64,000 nucleotides of DNA from Guptibacillus hwajinpoensis (GCF_020171785.1 NZ_JAIVAE010000010.1:1-64000); one strand, 5' to 3'; shown: positions 17,372 through 26,720, counted from the first letter of the stretch. Made by a program: numbers and translations. The notes: a model not told the origin generated them from the letters alone.

Positions 17372-18376
17372 TTAGCTTTTCACTCTCTCTAATACAGCTG
17401 CTTTCTCGGCATCTTCATGAAGCCAGCATCTGGCCTGTTGTGCTGGTCCTGCCTCTAAAAGCATTGGATTTTCTTCATAACATTTATCAAAAGCGAAACT
17501 ACAACGCGGTGCAAAGTGACATCCCTTATGGATAGAACCCGGTTTTGGAACATTTCCAGGTATTGAATACAGCCTGTCTTTTCGAACGCGAACGTCAGGT
17601 ACTGATTCGATTAAACCAATCGTATAGGGATGCTTAGGGTGCTGAAATATATCCTGTGTTTTCCCTTGCTCTACGATTTTCCCAGAATACATGACAGCAA
17701 TCCGATCACAAATCTCTGCCACTACACCAAGATCATGCGTAATCATAATGATTGAAGTGTTTGTTTCTTTATTCAACTTTTTCATCAACTCAAGAATCTG
17801 AGCTTGAATGGTCACATCGAGAGCAGTTGTTGGCTCATCCGCGATAAGAACTTCTGGTTCACATGCCATTGCCATTGCGATCATAACGCGCTGACGCATC
17901 CCACCAGATAATTGGTGAGGATATTCGTTCATTAGCTCTTCAGCTCTTGGTAATCCCACCAACTTAAGAATTGATACAGCATGCTCCCAGGCTTTTTTCT
18001 TGTTCCATTTCTTATGTATTCGAATTCCTTCGATCAGCTGATTTCCTATTCGGAAGACTGGATTCAGCGATGTCATCGGCTCCTGAAAAATCATGCCAAT
18101 TTCATTCCCTCTGATCTTCCTCATCTCTTTCTCAGATTTAGCGATAAGATTCTCGCCTTTGTATGTAATTTCGCCACCGACTACCTTACCAGGGGCCTGA
18201 ATGAGCTGCATAATAGATAATGAGGTAACACTTTTCCCGGATCCGGACTCCCCTACAATCCCAAGCACCTCTCCTTTATTGACATAAAAATCAACAGAAT
18301 CGACTGCCGGAATTTCTCCATCATCTGTAAAAAAGTGAGTTTCTAACCCGCTAACTTTTAATACTGGTTGTTCCAC
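17372..18376 (-). CDS. Peptide ABC transporter ATPase, DppD/OppD type
   Basis: 334 residues, GTG start at 18376 after AAAGGGGTGAGGGT. Walker [10 protein letters not shown] (about 41), signature [15 protein letters not shown], Walker [13 protein letters not shown] and the C-terminal [15 protein letters not shown] extension are seen. First gene of the importer operon. The whole five-gene block separates gsaB/ygaE from ygaD, which are neighbours in B. subtilis, so it is an insertion or the B. subtilis lineage lost it. Confidence 0.94.
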   Translation of the reverse strand: MEQPVLKVSGLETHFFTDDGEIPAVDSVDFYVNKGEVLGIVGESGSGKSVTSLSIMQLIQAPGKVVGGEITYKGENLIAKSEKEMRKIRGNEIGMIFQEPMTSLNPVFRIGNQLIEGIRIHKKWNKKKAWEHAVSILKLVGLPRAEELMNEYPHQLSGGMRQRVMIAMAMACEPEVLIADEPTTALDVTIQAQILELMKKLNKETNTSIIMITHDLGVVAEICDRIAVMYSGKIVEQGKTQDIFQHPKHPYTIGLIESVPDVRVRKDRLYSIPGNVPKPGSIHKGCHFAPRCSFAFDKCYEENPMLLEAGPAQQARCWLHEDAEKAAVLERVKS

Positions 18377-18528
18377 ACCCTCACCCCTTTCTATTAATTC
18401 TGAATTTTTTAATTTAACTAAAATCTGTTTATCATTATTACATTAATTTAACCAATTGGCAACGTATATTGAGGTAATTTTCTGTCTTTCTTTGTCGCTT
18501 TTACGCGATAATGTGCATAATTAAACAA

Positions 18529-18555
18529 AAAAAGCATCTAAAATAGATGCTTTTT
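18529..18555 (-). terminator. Terminator of ygaD
   Basis: AAAAAGCATCTA / TAGATGCTTTTT hairpin ten bases past the ygaD stop codon. The rest of 18377-18528, upstream of the importer operon, shows no gene. Confidence 0.9.
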
Positions 18556-18564
18556 GATGAATCA

Positions 18565-20304
18565 TTATAAATTTTGCACTTGGAACAGATTATGGTATGA
18601 CCCTTTTTGTTTCATCAGTTCTTGATGATTTCCGCTCTCAGAAATTTGTCCATTTTCAACAACAACAATTCGATCCGCATGCGTCACTGTTGCAAGACGG
18701 TGCGCTACGATGAATGTGGTTCGATCTTTTGCAAGTATTTCGAGCGCCTCCTGGATAAGATGTTCACTCTCAAGATCAAGAGCTGACGTCGCTTCATCCA
18801 AAATGAGGATAGGAGGATTTTTGAGAAAGACACGGGCGATGGCGATCCTTTGCTTTTGTCCTCCAGATAATTTCACACCACGTTCACCAACGGGCGTATC
18901 GTAACCTTCCGGAAGGCTGTTGATAAACTCATGCGCATTCGCTGCTTTTGCTGCACGTATGACATCTTCTTCAGAAGCATTCGGATTTCCCATCATAATA
19001 TTCATTCGAACCGATTCACTAAACAAGATATTATCCTGTAAAACCATTCCGATATTGTCACGAAGACTTCTTGCTTCGTAATCCCGAATATCCGTGCCAT
19101 CGATAAGAATTCGCCCACCTGTTACCTCGTAGAAACGTGGAATCAAACTAACGAGAGACGATTTCCCACCTCCGCTCATACCAACGAGAGCAATGGTTTC
19201 CCCAGCCCTTACATCTAGATCAATTCCTTTTAGAACAGGAAGATCATTTTCATTGTATTTGAAATAAACATCTTCAAACTGTATATTTCCTCGAACATTA
19301 CTCAACTTTCGAGCATCTTCTCTATCCACAATATCGTATTTCTCATCAACAAATTCGAAAACTCGATCCATTGAAGCAATGGATTGCGTTAGTGTGGTAG
19401 ATGAGTTTACCAATCGTCTAAGTGGACTATATAGGCGATCCATATAAGTTACAAAGGCTACCATCTCACCAATTTGAAGTCCTCCCGAAATTACAAGGTA
19501 CGCAGAGAAGGCAATAACAATAAGAGGCGCTACATCCGTAATTGTATTAACGACAGCGAACGTTTTGGCATTCCACCTTGTATGATCAAGGGCTCGTTCT
19601 AAGAAATTCGTATTTCTTTTGTTAAATTGATCTTGTTCATAATCTTCCAGGGCAAAACTTCTAATCACCGACATCCCTTGAACTCGTTCATGAAGGTGAC
19701 CTTGAACTTCTGCAAGTGCTTGTGAGCGGTCCTTCGTTAAGTCCCGCAGTCGCTTATAGAAAAACTTAACTGAAAGTCCATACAGAGGAAGAAGAACAAT
19801 TGCTGCAAGCGTAAGCCAGACATTCATAAACGATAATATGCCGATAATGATGACGATCGTAATGAGATCAAGCCAAACATTCATCATCCCAGTAATCACA
19901 AATGTTTTAGTCTGTTCCACGTCATTTATTACTCTTGAAATGATTTCGCCTGCTTTGTTATTAGAGTAGAACTTCAAACTTAATTGTTGAATATGAGAAA
20001 ACAATTTATCTCTTATATCATAAAGAATCTTACTTCCAATCCATTGAGCGTAATACTGACGGAAGTATTCTACCGGTGGTCTGACAACCACGAATAGGAA
20101 GAAAGCTCCTCCCATCAACCAAAGAAGTTGCTCATATTTATCCCCAGCTGGCATTTCTGCATTGATAATATCATCAATGACATACTTTAAAATCAATGGC
20201 AGAAGAAGAGGAATTCCAAACTTTACTATTCCGATTCCAATTGTAATTCCAATTTGTTTTTTATATGGCCTGACGAAAGTCATATATCTTTTTATACTAC
20301 CCAG
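18565..20304 (-). CDS. ygaD: YgaD, multidrug-type ABC exporter (fused half-transporter)
   Basis: A 572-residue reading starts at ATG 20283, but I extend it to CTG 20304 (579 residues). The seven added codons translate as (L/M)GSIKRY, which I recall as the usual N-terminus of YgaD homologues, and AAAGGA lies nine bases before the CTG. Six membrane helices fill residues 20-300; the ATPase half has Walker [10 protein letters not shown], signature [15 protein letters not shown], Walker [13 protein letters not shown] and switch His in VAHRLATV. Homodimer expected. Substrate unknown. It lies between ygaC and (formerly) gsaB as in B. subtilis. Confidence 0.88.
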   Translation of the reverse strand: MGSIKRYMTFVRPYKKQIGITIGIGIVKFGIPLLLPLILKYVIDDIINAEMPAGDKYEQLLWLMGGAFFLFVVVRPPVEYFRQYYAQWIGSKILYDIRDKLFSHIQQLSLKFYSNNKAGEIISRVINDVEQTKTFVITGMMNVWLDLITIVIIIGILSFMNVWLTLAAIVLLPLYGLSVKFFYKRLRDLTKDRSQALAEVQGHLHERVQGMSVIRSFALEDYEQDQFNKRNTNFLERALDHTRWNAKTFAVVNTITDVAPLIVIAFSAYLVISGGLQIGEMVAFVTYMDRLYSPLRRLVNSSTTLTQSIASMDRVFEFVDEKYDIVDREDARKLSNVRGNIQFEDVYFKYNENDLPVLKGIDLDVRAGETIALVGMSGGGKSSLVSLIPRFYEVTGGRILIDGTDIRDYEARSLRDNIGMVLQDNILFSESVRMNIMMGNPNASEEDVIRAAKAANAHEFINSLPEGYDTPVGERGVKLSGGQKQRIAIARVFLKNPPILILDEATSALDLESEHLIQEALEILAKDRTTFIVAHRLATVTHADRIVVVENGQISESGNHQELMKQKGSYHNLFQVQNL

Positions 20305-20348
20305 ATGGCATCATCCTTTAGCTATTCACGTGCTTTTTAATATCATGC

Positions 20349-20381
20349 AAAAACCTGTTGAAAAACATTCAACAGGTTTTT
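20349..20381 (-). terminator. Terminator of ygaC
   Basis: AAAAACCTGTTGA / TCAACAGGTTTTT hairpin right after the ygaC stop. Confidence 0.9.
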
Positions 20382-20382
20382 C

Positions 20383-20910
20383 TTACCTATATTGGAGAAA
20401 CTGTTCGTACCACTGATCCACAAAACCTGGAGCAAATGGTCCTTTACGCTGATGAATCCAGTTCATCAGCTCTTTTACATTTTGTTGTATAATGCGGTCA
20501 ATGGCTTCGGGATAATTCATCTCTTCGCGGTGTGCTTCATACTCATCTTCATCAAGAAGTTTAAAGGTCATATCAGGGTAGATCTTAATATCAAGATCAT
20601 AATCAATATATTTCAACGCCTCTTCGTCGTACGTAAATGGTGTACCTAAATTACAATAGTAATAAAGTCCATCCGTCCGAATCATTCCAATGACATTAAA
20701 CCAGTGGTTCGCACTAAAATAGCAAATCGCAGGTTCACGCGTACGCCATTGTCTTCCATCAGCTTCTGTCACGAGAATGCGGTCGTTACCCCCAATGATT
20801 TCTTTTGAGGTACCTTTCAGTACGATGCTTTCTTCCCAAGTACGATGAAGTGTACCGCGATGTTTGTAACTTTGAATTTGAATTCTCGTCCCGGTCGTTG
20901 GGAAACTCAT
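20383..20910 (-). CDS. ygaC: YgaC, DUF402 nucleoside tri/diphosphatase-type protein
   Basis: 175 residues; ATG after GGAAAGGAGAAGGAG. DUF402 proteins of this type hydrolyse nucleoside tri- and diphosphates. The conserved acidic/aromatic residues are visible in [22 protein letters not shown] (about 86-107), [10 protein letters not shown] and LLDEDEYE. Length is as in B. subtilis YgaC, and ygaB lies on the upstream side. Activity is inferred from the family. Confidence 0.88.
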   Translation of the reverse strand: MSFPTTGTRIQIQSYKHRGTLHRTWEESIVLKGTSKEIIGGNDRILVTEADGRQWRTREPAICYFSANHWFNVIGMIRTDGLYYYCNLGTPFTYDEEALKYIDYDLDIKIYPDMTFKLLDEDEYEAHREEMNYPEAIDRIIQQNVKELMNWIHQRKGPFAPGFVDQWYEQFLQYR

Positions 20911-21117
20911 CTCCTTCTCCTTTCCTAAGAAATTCCGGAAAACGATGAATGCCTCTTACATATTGGCAGACTCACAGTATCCATTCTTTCTTACCGTTCA
21001 ATACATGACTATCATCAAATTTCTTACATCTCATCTATATTCTTCTCCATTATAACGCTTAACAAAATAAAATTAAAATAAAAGCGCCACTCGAATTGAA
21101 TGGCACCTGGATTGCTA

Positions 21118-21342
21118 TTAATAAATTGGTGTATTTTCAAAGGTAGAGATGACATTCTCAATCAGTCGTTCAAACTCTTCTTCCAAATGCAACAACCGGT
21201 CTTTTTTTTCTACAATTATCGTTTTCATCGCTTCATCCGACCCACTTAACGTCTCCTCTAACTTTTGTATTTCTTCCCTGGTATGAATCATCTGATCGGC
21301 AAGCTTGAGCTGTTGTTGAATAAGCTCATCAAACTCGGTCAT
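21118..21342 (-). CDS. ygaB: YgaB-like coiled-coil protein
   Basis: 74 residues, ATG after GAAAGGAGAAGGTTAG. Almost the whole protein is heptad-rich and charged (QLKLADQMIHTREEIQKLEETL…RLLHLEEEFERLIENVI), so a helical coiled coil. It has the size and place of B. subtilis YgaB, next to ygaC. Function unknown. Confidence 0.75.
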   Translation of the reverse strand: MTEFDELIQQQLKLADQMIHTREEIQKLEETLSGSDEAMKTIIVEKKDRLLHLEEEFERLIENVISTFENTPIY

Positions 21343-21509
21343 CTAACCTTCTCCTTTCAAACTAAACGTGTTAACTCACATATACGAAACATCTTCAGCA
21401 AACAAATTCCATATGTGAGATGAAATACCTTTGGAAAGTTCTGTAGAGAAGTAGGAGGTTTTGTCAAAAACAAAAATCTTGAGCTCTTCCCCCTGTAACG
21501 GAAAACAGA

Positions 21510-22175
21510 TTAAATAGGTATGATACATTCATGCTTTTCATTTTTAGGTGAATTGACAATTGTGGAAACTTCGTAAGCATTCATCTCAGAAGATGCAAAA
21601 GGCTTCATGCACTGTTTTAATTCGGCTACATCATTCACAGAAGAATCAAGCCAAATTTTTTCCGTTACCTTTGTTAAAATGACAGGCATTCGATTATGTA
21701 TTTCTTCCATTAGAACATTTGCTTCAGTCGTCAAAATGGTACATGTATAGTGTGTTCGCTTACCATCATCCCATTTTTCCCATAATCCAGCCATTGCAAA
21801 CGGCTCACCTTTTCTTACTTGAATTCGCATAGGTACTTTCCTATTTTCTGTTTGTTTCCATTCATAGAAGCCATCGGATAAGATCAGGCATCTCTGCTTT
21901 TTAAGTGCGTGCTTAAAACTTGCCTTTTGATCTGCCGTTTCACTCCTTGCATTGATCAATTTGGATGCCATCGAAGCATCCTTTGCCCAAAAAGGGATTA
22001 ACCCCCACCTTAATGTTCCCATTCGATTGCAATGCCCTGCTCGAATAACGGCTGGAATTTGTTGAGATGGCGCGATGTTATACCTTGGCTCGTAGCCTTC
22101 CATAGTTGTCTGTTCAATTTGAAACCGTTCTAGTAGAACGTCTAGTTCTGTTGTTAAGGAAAAGCGTCCACACAT
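21510..22175 (-). CDS. SOS response-associated peptidase family (YedK/HMCES-like)
   Basis: 221 residues starting MCGRFSLT. SRAP proteins use the N-terminal Cys2, exposed after removal of Met, to form a covalent link with abasic sites in single-stranded DNA. Cys2, the Asn in YNIAPSQ, the Glu in GFYEWK (about 103-108) and the His in HNRMPVIL are all present. The ATG follows AAGGAGGCTTCAT. Not part of the B. subtilis order here, so probably inserted. Confidence 0.92.
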   Translation of the reverse strand: MCGRFSLTTELDVLLERFQIEQTTMEGYEPRYNIAPSQQIPAVIRAGHCNRMGTLRWGLIPFWAKDASMASKLINARSETADQKASFKHALKKQRCLILSDGFYEWKQTENRKVPMRIQVRKGEPFAMAGLWEKWDDGKRTHYTCTILTTEANVLMEEIHNRMPVILTKVTEKIWLDSSVNDVAELKQCMKPFASSEMNAYEVSTIVNSPKNEKHECIIPI

Positions 22176-22250
22176 ATGAAGCCTCCTTCCTTCTAGTAAG
22201 TGTTTCGATGTTTTCGTTAAAATCCCTACCGATTTTAACTATTTGAAAGA

Positions 22251-22279
22251 AAAACAGGGCTGACTAAGTCAGCCCTGCA
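22251..22279 (-). terminator. Terminator of sspE
   Basis: GCAGGGCTGACTTAGTCAGCCCTGTTTTT on the minus strand: near-perfect hairpin plus T run, just past the sspE stop. Confidence 0.92.
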
Positions 22280-22291
22280 TGGGAAGTTCTC

Positions 22292-22615
22292 TTATTGTTG
22301 CTGCTGGTTGTTCTTCGCAGATGCTTGCTGCTTATTTTGAGCAGACTTTGCGTTACGAGCTTTCACTTGCTGAGCATCCGTTTCGCTTGCAAATTCAGCA
22401 CCGTATTGTTGCTGACCTGCTTGTCCTGCAGATGCTTGCTGCTTGTTTTGAGCAGACTTCGCATTGCGAGCTTTCACTTCTTGAGCATCTGTTTCACTTG
22501 CAAATTCAGCACCGTATTGTTGCTGACCTGCTTGTCCTGCAGAAGCTTGTTGATTCTGCTGTTTTACGTGTTGAATACTTGTACCAGCTTGAGTTTGTCC
22601 TGGTTTCTTTGCCAT
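22292..22615 (-). CDS. sspE: Gamma-type small acid-soluble spore protein
   Basis: 107 residues, ATG after GGGAGGTGATAAGCC. Gln/Ala/Asn-rich storage protein made in the forespore and degraded by GPR protease at germination; it does not bind DNA like the alpha/beta type. Two 37-residue repeats (from QQASAGQAGQ to KSAQNK) each carry EFASETDA, the GPR cleavage context. The DNA repeats have a 111-base period. Position beside ygaB and the fabL locus matches B. subtilis sspE. Confidence 0.96.
   Translation of the reverse strand: MAKKPGQTQAGTSIQHVKQQNQQASAGQAGQQQYGAEFASETDAQEVKARNAKSAQNKQQASAGQAGQQQYGAEFASETDAQQVKARNAKSAQNKQQASAKNNQQQQ
22320..22541. repeat. Two 111-bp tandem repeat units inside sspE
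   Basis: Two direct copies with a period of 111 bases (for example ATGCTTGCTGCTT at 22321 and 22432) encode the duplicated 37-residue unit of the gamma-SASP. In-frame coding repeat, not a CRISPR or a mobile element. Confidence 0.88.
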
Positions 22616-22663
22616 GGCTTATCACCTCCCACAAACAATAGAATATCCAGATCAGACATTCTT

Positions 22664-22693
22664 ATGTATGCTATTACAAAAAATAAAAAATCC
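22664..22693 (-). promoter_or_regulatory. Candidate SigG promoter of sspE
   Basis: Minus strand: CATACAT (22664-22670), close to the SigG -10 consensus CATACTA, with GGATT 18 bases upstream (22689-22693). It is about 50 bases before the sspE start, as expected for a forespore gene. Confidence 0.45.
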
Positions 22694-22770
22694 TTTCTTG
22701 GCTTCTCAAAACTTCCCTTCATACTACATACATTTCTGTAGCAAAATATAATGGAAAAGGAGGATCTTAA

Positions 22771-22962
22771 ATGGATCATCGAGATATGACTGAGCTATCC
22801 ATGATGGCAAAAAAGGATTGGGCTGACCAGGAGCTTTCCTTTTTTCACCACAGTTTGCAGCAAATTGCACCTTATTTAAACAGTGAGGGCCTGGCAATTC
22901 ATAGAGAAATCATGAAAGAAATTGAACAACGTGGTGGATTGTCTGCGTTTATGCCTGATTAA
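22771..22962 (+). CDS. Small hypothetical helical protein
   Basis: 63 residues, ATG after GGAAAAGGAGGATCTTAA, a very strong ribosome binding site. Sequence is polar and predicted helical (WADQELSFFHHSLQQIAPYLNSEGLAIHREIMKEIEQRGG), no membrane segment and no cysteine. I do not recognise the family. It is divergent from sspE, and its own terminator follows, so it looks like a real single gene. Several B. subtilis relatives carry small genes of this size in the mutY-sspE interval (yfhS), but similarity is not claimed. Confidence 0.75.
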   Translation: MDHRDMTELSMMAKKDWADQELSFFHHSLQQIAPYLNSEGLAIHREIMKEIEQRGGLSAFMPD

Positions 22963-22971
22963 AATGATATA

Positions 22972-23004
22972 CAAAAGCCCTCCGGATACTCACGGAGGGC
23001 TTTT
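22972..23004. terminator. Bidirectional terminator
   Basis: AAAAGCCCTCCG / CGGAGGGCTTTT hairpin between the small gene and the convergent SDR gene. Confidence 0.92.
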
Positions 23005-23011
23005 GACATCT

Positions 23012-23773
23012 TTAAAAATTAGACTTTGATTGGCCACCATCTACTGTGATGGTAGCACCGACGATCCAGGAGGCTTTGTCAGAAGCTAGAAAAATGACGG
23101 CATTTGCTACTTCCTCAGGTGTACCAAATCTCCCACCTGGAATTTCTTTTTCCACAAACTGAGCAATTTTTTCTGGATTTTCTTCCATGCGCTTTTGCCA
23201 ATTTCCTGAAGGGTGAAGAATCGCCCCTGGTGCTACGCCATTTACCCGCACACCATCTTGAATTAATTCATCACCCATTGCTTTTGTAAAGCTAATCATG
23301 GCTGCTTTTGAGTTATTGTAAGTTGGCTTGCCGCCAGATTCCCGACCAAAGATCGAAGAAATATTGACAATCACTCCTTCACCCAGCTCCTTCATTTTTT
23401 CTGCTGATAGTTGACTGAGGTGAACCGCTGAATAGAAATTCAGATCCATCGCCTTATGAAATTCAGAGAGATTTGTTTCCATAATCGCCCCTCCATTGCT
23501 TCCTCCAGCATTATTAATGAGGATATCAATAGAACCAAATTCCATTATAAATGAATCCAATAGCTGTACACGTTTTCTTTCATCTGTTACATCCGCTTCG
23601 AATAAAGCAAGGTTCGGGCCAATTTCATCTTTCGCCATCTCAAGATCCTCGCGATTCCTTCCACAAATACCTACCTTTGCACCTTCTTCATAAAATGCCT
23701 TCGCAATCGATTTGCCAATGCCTTTTGAACCACCTGTAATTAAAACGCGTTTATTTTCTAAATTCAACTCCAC
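23012..23773 (-). CDS. Short-chain dehydrogenase/reductase at the fabL locus
   Basis: 253 residues, GTG start at 23773 whose ribosome site (AAGGAGAGGAA) is the end of mutY. Rossmann motif TGGSKGIGKSIA (about 13-24), NNAGG, catalytic Ser in NISSIFG and classical YxxxK as YNNSK. B. subtilis has FabL (enoyl-ACP reductase III) here, but FabL uses a wider Tyr-Lys spacing, so this is a different SDR, more like a 3-oxoacyl-ACP reductase or a general NAD(P) oxidoreductase. Substrate not determinable. Confidence 0.85.
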   Translation of the reverse strand: MELNLENKRVLITGGSKGIGKSIAKAFYEEGAKVGICGRNREDLEMAKDEIGPNLALFEADVTDERKRVQLLDSFIMEFGSIDILINNAGGSNGGAIMETNLSEFHKAMDLNFYSAVHLSQLSAEKMKELGEGVIVNISSIFGRESGGKPTYNNSKAAMISFTKAMGDELIQDGVRVNGVAPGAILHPSGNWQKRMEENPEKIAQFVEKEIPGGRFGTPEEVANAVIFLASDKASWIVGATITVDGGQSKSNF

Positions 23774-23775
23774 AA

Positions 23776-24867
23776 TTATTCCTCTCCTTCTAGAACCATT
23801 TGTGTGATTTTTTGATGAGCAACGGGAAAAGCGAAATTCTTCAAATTCTTTTTCTCTACCATTTTAAAGTTCTTAGGAGAAATTTCACCATCATACGTTC
23901 CTTTATACACGGTTAATTGCCATTTTAGATGACTAAAAATATGATTAAAAGTAGCTAACTCCTTCTCAATTTCAACATCGATTTGGTATTCTTCCCATAT
24001 ATGATTACGAAGCTGATCCTCTTTTGATCCTTCACTCAGTTCAACGTTTGGAAATTCCCATAAGCTTGCTAGAAGGCCTGTTTCCGGTCGCTGCCTAACA
24101 AGAAATTTACCTGAATTATCTTCAAGTGCTACTACCGCTATTGGGACAGGGCGTGGAGCTTTTTTCTTTGATTTAATCGGCAGCTCTTCTTGTGATCCTT
24201 CCTCAAAAGCTCTACAATGCTCCTGTACCGGACATAAGAGACAAGAAGGAGATCTTGGGGTACATACAATTGCCCCTAGCTCCATCATTCCTTGATTAAA
24301 TGATGATGGGTCCTCATTTGAGATAATTCGTCGTGTTATTTCTTCGAACGTCTTACGAGCTGAAGGTTTTGCGATATCCTCCCATATTCCAATAATTCTT
24401 GATAGAACACGCATGACGTTTCCATCAACTGCAGGTTCCGGTATATCGTAAGCAATACTTAGAATTGCACCCGCTGTATAAGGACCTACACCCTTCAATT
24501 CAGAAATTTGCTTCGGTTCATTGGGTACGATTCCGTTATACGACTCTGCCACTTCGCGAACAGCACTCTGGAGATTTCGTGCTCTTGAATAATATCCAAG
24601 CCCTTCCCATGCCTTTAATACGTCTGCTTCTTCAGCTTCTGCAAGTGCATAAACTGTAGGAAAAAGGCTCATAAACCGCTCGTAATAAGGGATGACCGTA
24701 TCGACCCTTGTTTGTTGTAGCATGATTTCAGACACCCACACCCGATAAGGGTCCTTACTTTCACGCCATGGAAGCGTTCGCTGTTCTTTTTTAAACCAAG
24801 TAATAAGATCTTGTTGGAATTTTTGTTCGTCAAATAAATGTAAAAGGTCTGTCACTTTCTTTGTCAT
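23776..24867 (-). CDS. mutY: Adenine DNA glycosylase MutY
   Basis: 363 residues. Removes adenine mispaired with 8-oxoguanine. Catalytic Glu47 in SEIMLQQT, helix-hairpin-helix ELKGVGPYTAGAI, catalytic Asp148 in AVDGNV, and the iron-sulphur ligands Cys202-x6-Cys209-x2-Cys212-x5-Cys218 are visible. The C-terminal NUDIX-like domain (about 235-360), which reads 8-oxoG, is complete. Corresponds to B. subtilis YfhQ. Two bases separate its stop from the SDR start, so they are co-translated. Confidence 0.96.
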   Translation of the reverse strand: MTKKVTDLLHLFDEQKFQQDLITWFKKEQRTLPWRESKDPYRVWVSEIMLQQTRVDTVIPYYERFMSLFPTVYALAEAEEADVLKAWEGLGYYSRARNLQSAVREVAESYNGIVPNEPKQISELKGVGPYTAGAILSIAYDIPEPAVDGNVMRVLSRIIGIWEDIAKPSARKTFEEITRRIISNEDPSSFNQGMMELGAIVCTPRSPSCLLCPVQEHCRAFEEGSQEELPIKSKKKAPRPVPIAVVALEDNSGKFLVRQRPETGLLASLWEFPNVELSEGSKEDQLRNHIWEEYQIDVEIEKELATFNHIFSHLKWQLTVYKGTYDGEISPKNFKMVEKKNLKNFAFPVAHQKITQMVLEGEE

Positions 24868-25093
24868 GCATCAACTCTCCGATATGATATAGTAAATGGT
24901 AATAAAGAATGATTAATATTCACTTTTAACTTCCTCCACCTTCATCTATCACATATAATAACTCATCATACCTTATCATTCACCTTTTAACTTTTCACAT
25001 TTGTTTTAATTGGGTATAACTAAAGAGAGAACGCTAAACTTCATGCGATATTGGCAATTTAATCGATTTGCTTCACAAGGAGGATCTTACCCT

Positions 25094-26074
25094 ATGGATA
25101 CTGGGACACATGTGGTCATGGGACTGGGGATTGGAGCTCTCGCAACTTTAGATCCAGCTATTGCGCAGGACCCTATTACCGCACAAAGCGTTCTAATTGG
25201 GGCGCTAATCGGATCGCAGGCCCCCGACTTTGATACAGTATTAAAATTAAAAAATAACGCTGTCTATATACGCCATCATAGAGGAATTACGCACTCGATT
25301 CCTGCCGTCCTTCTCTGGCCCATTATTATTAGTAGTGGTATCATGCTTTTTTATCCTGAAACAAACTGGCTGCATCTCTGGTTATGGACATTTCTTGCCG
25401 TCTTCATTCATGTGTTTGTCGATATTTTCAATGCTTATGGAACACAGGCCATTCGACCATTTTCCAATAGATGGGTTGCACTTGGCGTCATAAATATCTT
25501 TGACCCATTTATTTTCCTCAGCCATATTGCTGGTCTGATTCTGTGGTACATTGGTGCAAATCCTGGTTTTACCTTTTTAACGATATACGGCGTTCTCATT
25601 CTCTATTATCTATGGCGGATTTCAGAACAGAAAAAAGTGATTCGTGCTGTTAGAGAACGAATTCCTGATGCCGTGGAAGTCATTGTGTCTCCTACTATTC
25701 GTTGGAGTAGATGGCACATTGCAGTTAAATCCGAAACACAGTTCTATGTCGCCCGTGCGGAAGGAACGACCATACACGTTCAAGATGAATTTGAACGAGT
25801 GCCCGTTCCGAAAACGCCTGTACTCGAATCTGCAAAAGAAGACCCGAACTTGAGTGCTTTCCTCTCTTTTTCACCCGTATATCGCTGGGAAATTGAAGAA
25901 AAAGAAGTGGGATACGAGGTGCGATTTATCGATCTTCGCTATCGCAATAAAGGTCACTATCCTTTTGTTGCCGTTGTACAGATGGAAGATCAGCTTGAAA
26001 TCACTAGCTCCTATACAGGTTGGGTATACAGTGAAGACACGCTTAGAAAAAAATTGGATCCTGCTGTCGACTGA
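25094..26074 (+). CDS. yfhP: YfhP, membrane-bound metal-dependent hydrolase family
   Basis: 326 residues from ATG 25094, nine bases after AAGGAGG; an upstream GTG at 25010 is open but lacks a site. The N-terminal half has four to five membrane helices and the YdjM/DUF457 signature: MDTGTHVVMG, QAPDFD (about 47), RHHRGITHS (about 64-72) and HVFVDIFNAYGTQ. These His/Asp residues are thought to bind metal. The C-terminal 120 residues are a soluble beta-rich domain. B. subtilis YfhP (next to mutY) has nearly the same length. Confidence 0.93.
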   Translation: MDTGTHVVMGLGIGALATLDPAIAQDPITAQSVLIGALIGSQAPDFDTVLKLKNNAVYIRHHRGITHSIPAVLLWPIIISSGIMLFYPETNWLHLWLWTFLAVFIHVFVDIFNAYGTQAIRPFSNRWVALGVINIFDPFIFLSHIAGLILWYIGANPGFTFLTIYGVLILYYLWRISEQKKVIRAVRERIPDAVEVIVSPTIRWSRWHIAVKSETQFYVARAEGTTIHVQDEFERVPVPKTPVLESAKEDPNLSAFLSFSPVYRWEIEEKEVGYEVRFIDLRYRNKGHYPFVAVVQMEDQLEITSSYTGWVYSEDTLRKKLDPAVD

Positions 26075-26107
26075 TCTGCTAAGTGACTCGTTGAAGGATT
26101 ATATAAG

Positions 26108-26137
26108 AAACCGGCTGGACAATTGTCCAGCCGGTTT
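26108..26137. terminator. Bidirectional terminator between yfhP and yfhJ
   Basis: Perfect 30-base palindrome with 15-base arms (AAACCGGCTGGACAA / TTGTCCAGCCGGTTT). Confidence 0.9.
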
Positions 26138-26141
26138 CTAT

Positions 26142-26411
26142 TTAGTGCTTTATGCTTCTATCGTCTCCAAAATAACCTTTGTATTTTGGATTACTCATCA
26201 TAAAGTCATGAAGAACTGGACCATAATAATCAATCCACTGTTTCACGATTTTTTCAGTTACATCTTGACCTTTATACTCTCTTCCAGCCTTCGCTCTTGA
26301 TGATTCAAAGTCCTCCCACAGTAATTCCACCATTGTTCTTGCCTGTCCGTAAGAAAGATGGTCGTTTTTCTCAAGAAGGTTATGAGTAAGCCTTTGAAAT
26401 AGATCTTCCAT
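26142..26411 (-). CDS. yfhJ: YfhJ (WVELL-type) small protein
   Basis: 89 residues from ATG 26411. AAAGGAGCATGCCTC precedes it; the in-frame ATG at 26429 overlaps this site and is less likely. The sequence has the MVELLWEDFESSRAK motif near residue 28 and W…YGP near 70. Soluble helical protein of unknown function, located between yfhP and sspK as in B. subtilis. Confidence 0.86.
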   Translation of the reverse strand: MEDLFQRLTHNLLEKNDHLSYGQARTMVELLWEDFESSRAKAGREYKGQDVTEKIVKQWIDYYGPVLHDFMMSNPKYKGYFGDDRSIKH

Positions 26412-26462
26412 GAGGCATGCTCCTTTCATGTTGTACTTTCAATGTAGAAATTAATAAATCAC

Positions 26463-26492
26463 ACATAACATAACGTTCCGATTCGCATACTA
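26463..26492 (+). promoter_or_regulatory. Candidate SigG promoter of sspK
   Basis: CATACTA at 26486-26492 is a perfect SigG -10, with ACATA (26463-26467) 18 bases upstream. It is 47 bases before the sspK start codon, fitting forespore expression. Confidence 0.65.
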
Positions 26493-26539
26493 AATGTGTG
26501 CCTGCTTCACAACACGATATTGGAAAGGGGCGCACAAAA

Positions 26540-26695
26540 ATGAGAAACAAAAAAACCGGTTTTCCAGATGCGAAGTTTTCTGGAGAACCACGCGCAAAAG
26601 AAGAATATGCTTCGAAACGAGCTGACGGAACGATTAACACTCATCCACAGGAGCGTATGAGCGCATCTAATCGTACGGGCAACCGTCAGGGATAA
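26540..26695 (+). CDS. sspK: Small acid-soluble spore protein K
   Basis: 51 residues from ATG 26540 after GGAAAGGGGCGCACAAAA; a longer in-frame start at 26498 would precede the likely promoter's transcript start region and has no site. The conserved core [26 protein letters not shown] identifies the SspK family, minor DNA-unrelated spore proteins. Same locus as in B. subtilis. Confidence 0.9.
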   Translation: MRNKKTGFPDAKFSGEPRAKEEYASKRADGTINTHPQERMSASNRTGNRQG

Positions 26696-26720
26696 CTTTC
26701 TCATATAGGAGGCAGCAGCT

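Noticed and set aside
22320..22541. CRISPR-like direct repeats
   Set aside because: The 111-bp units are adjacent, in frame and encode the duplicated gamma-SASP repeat.
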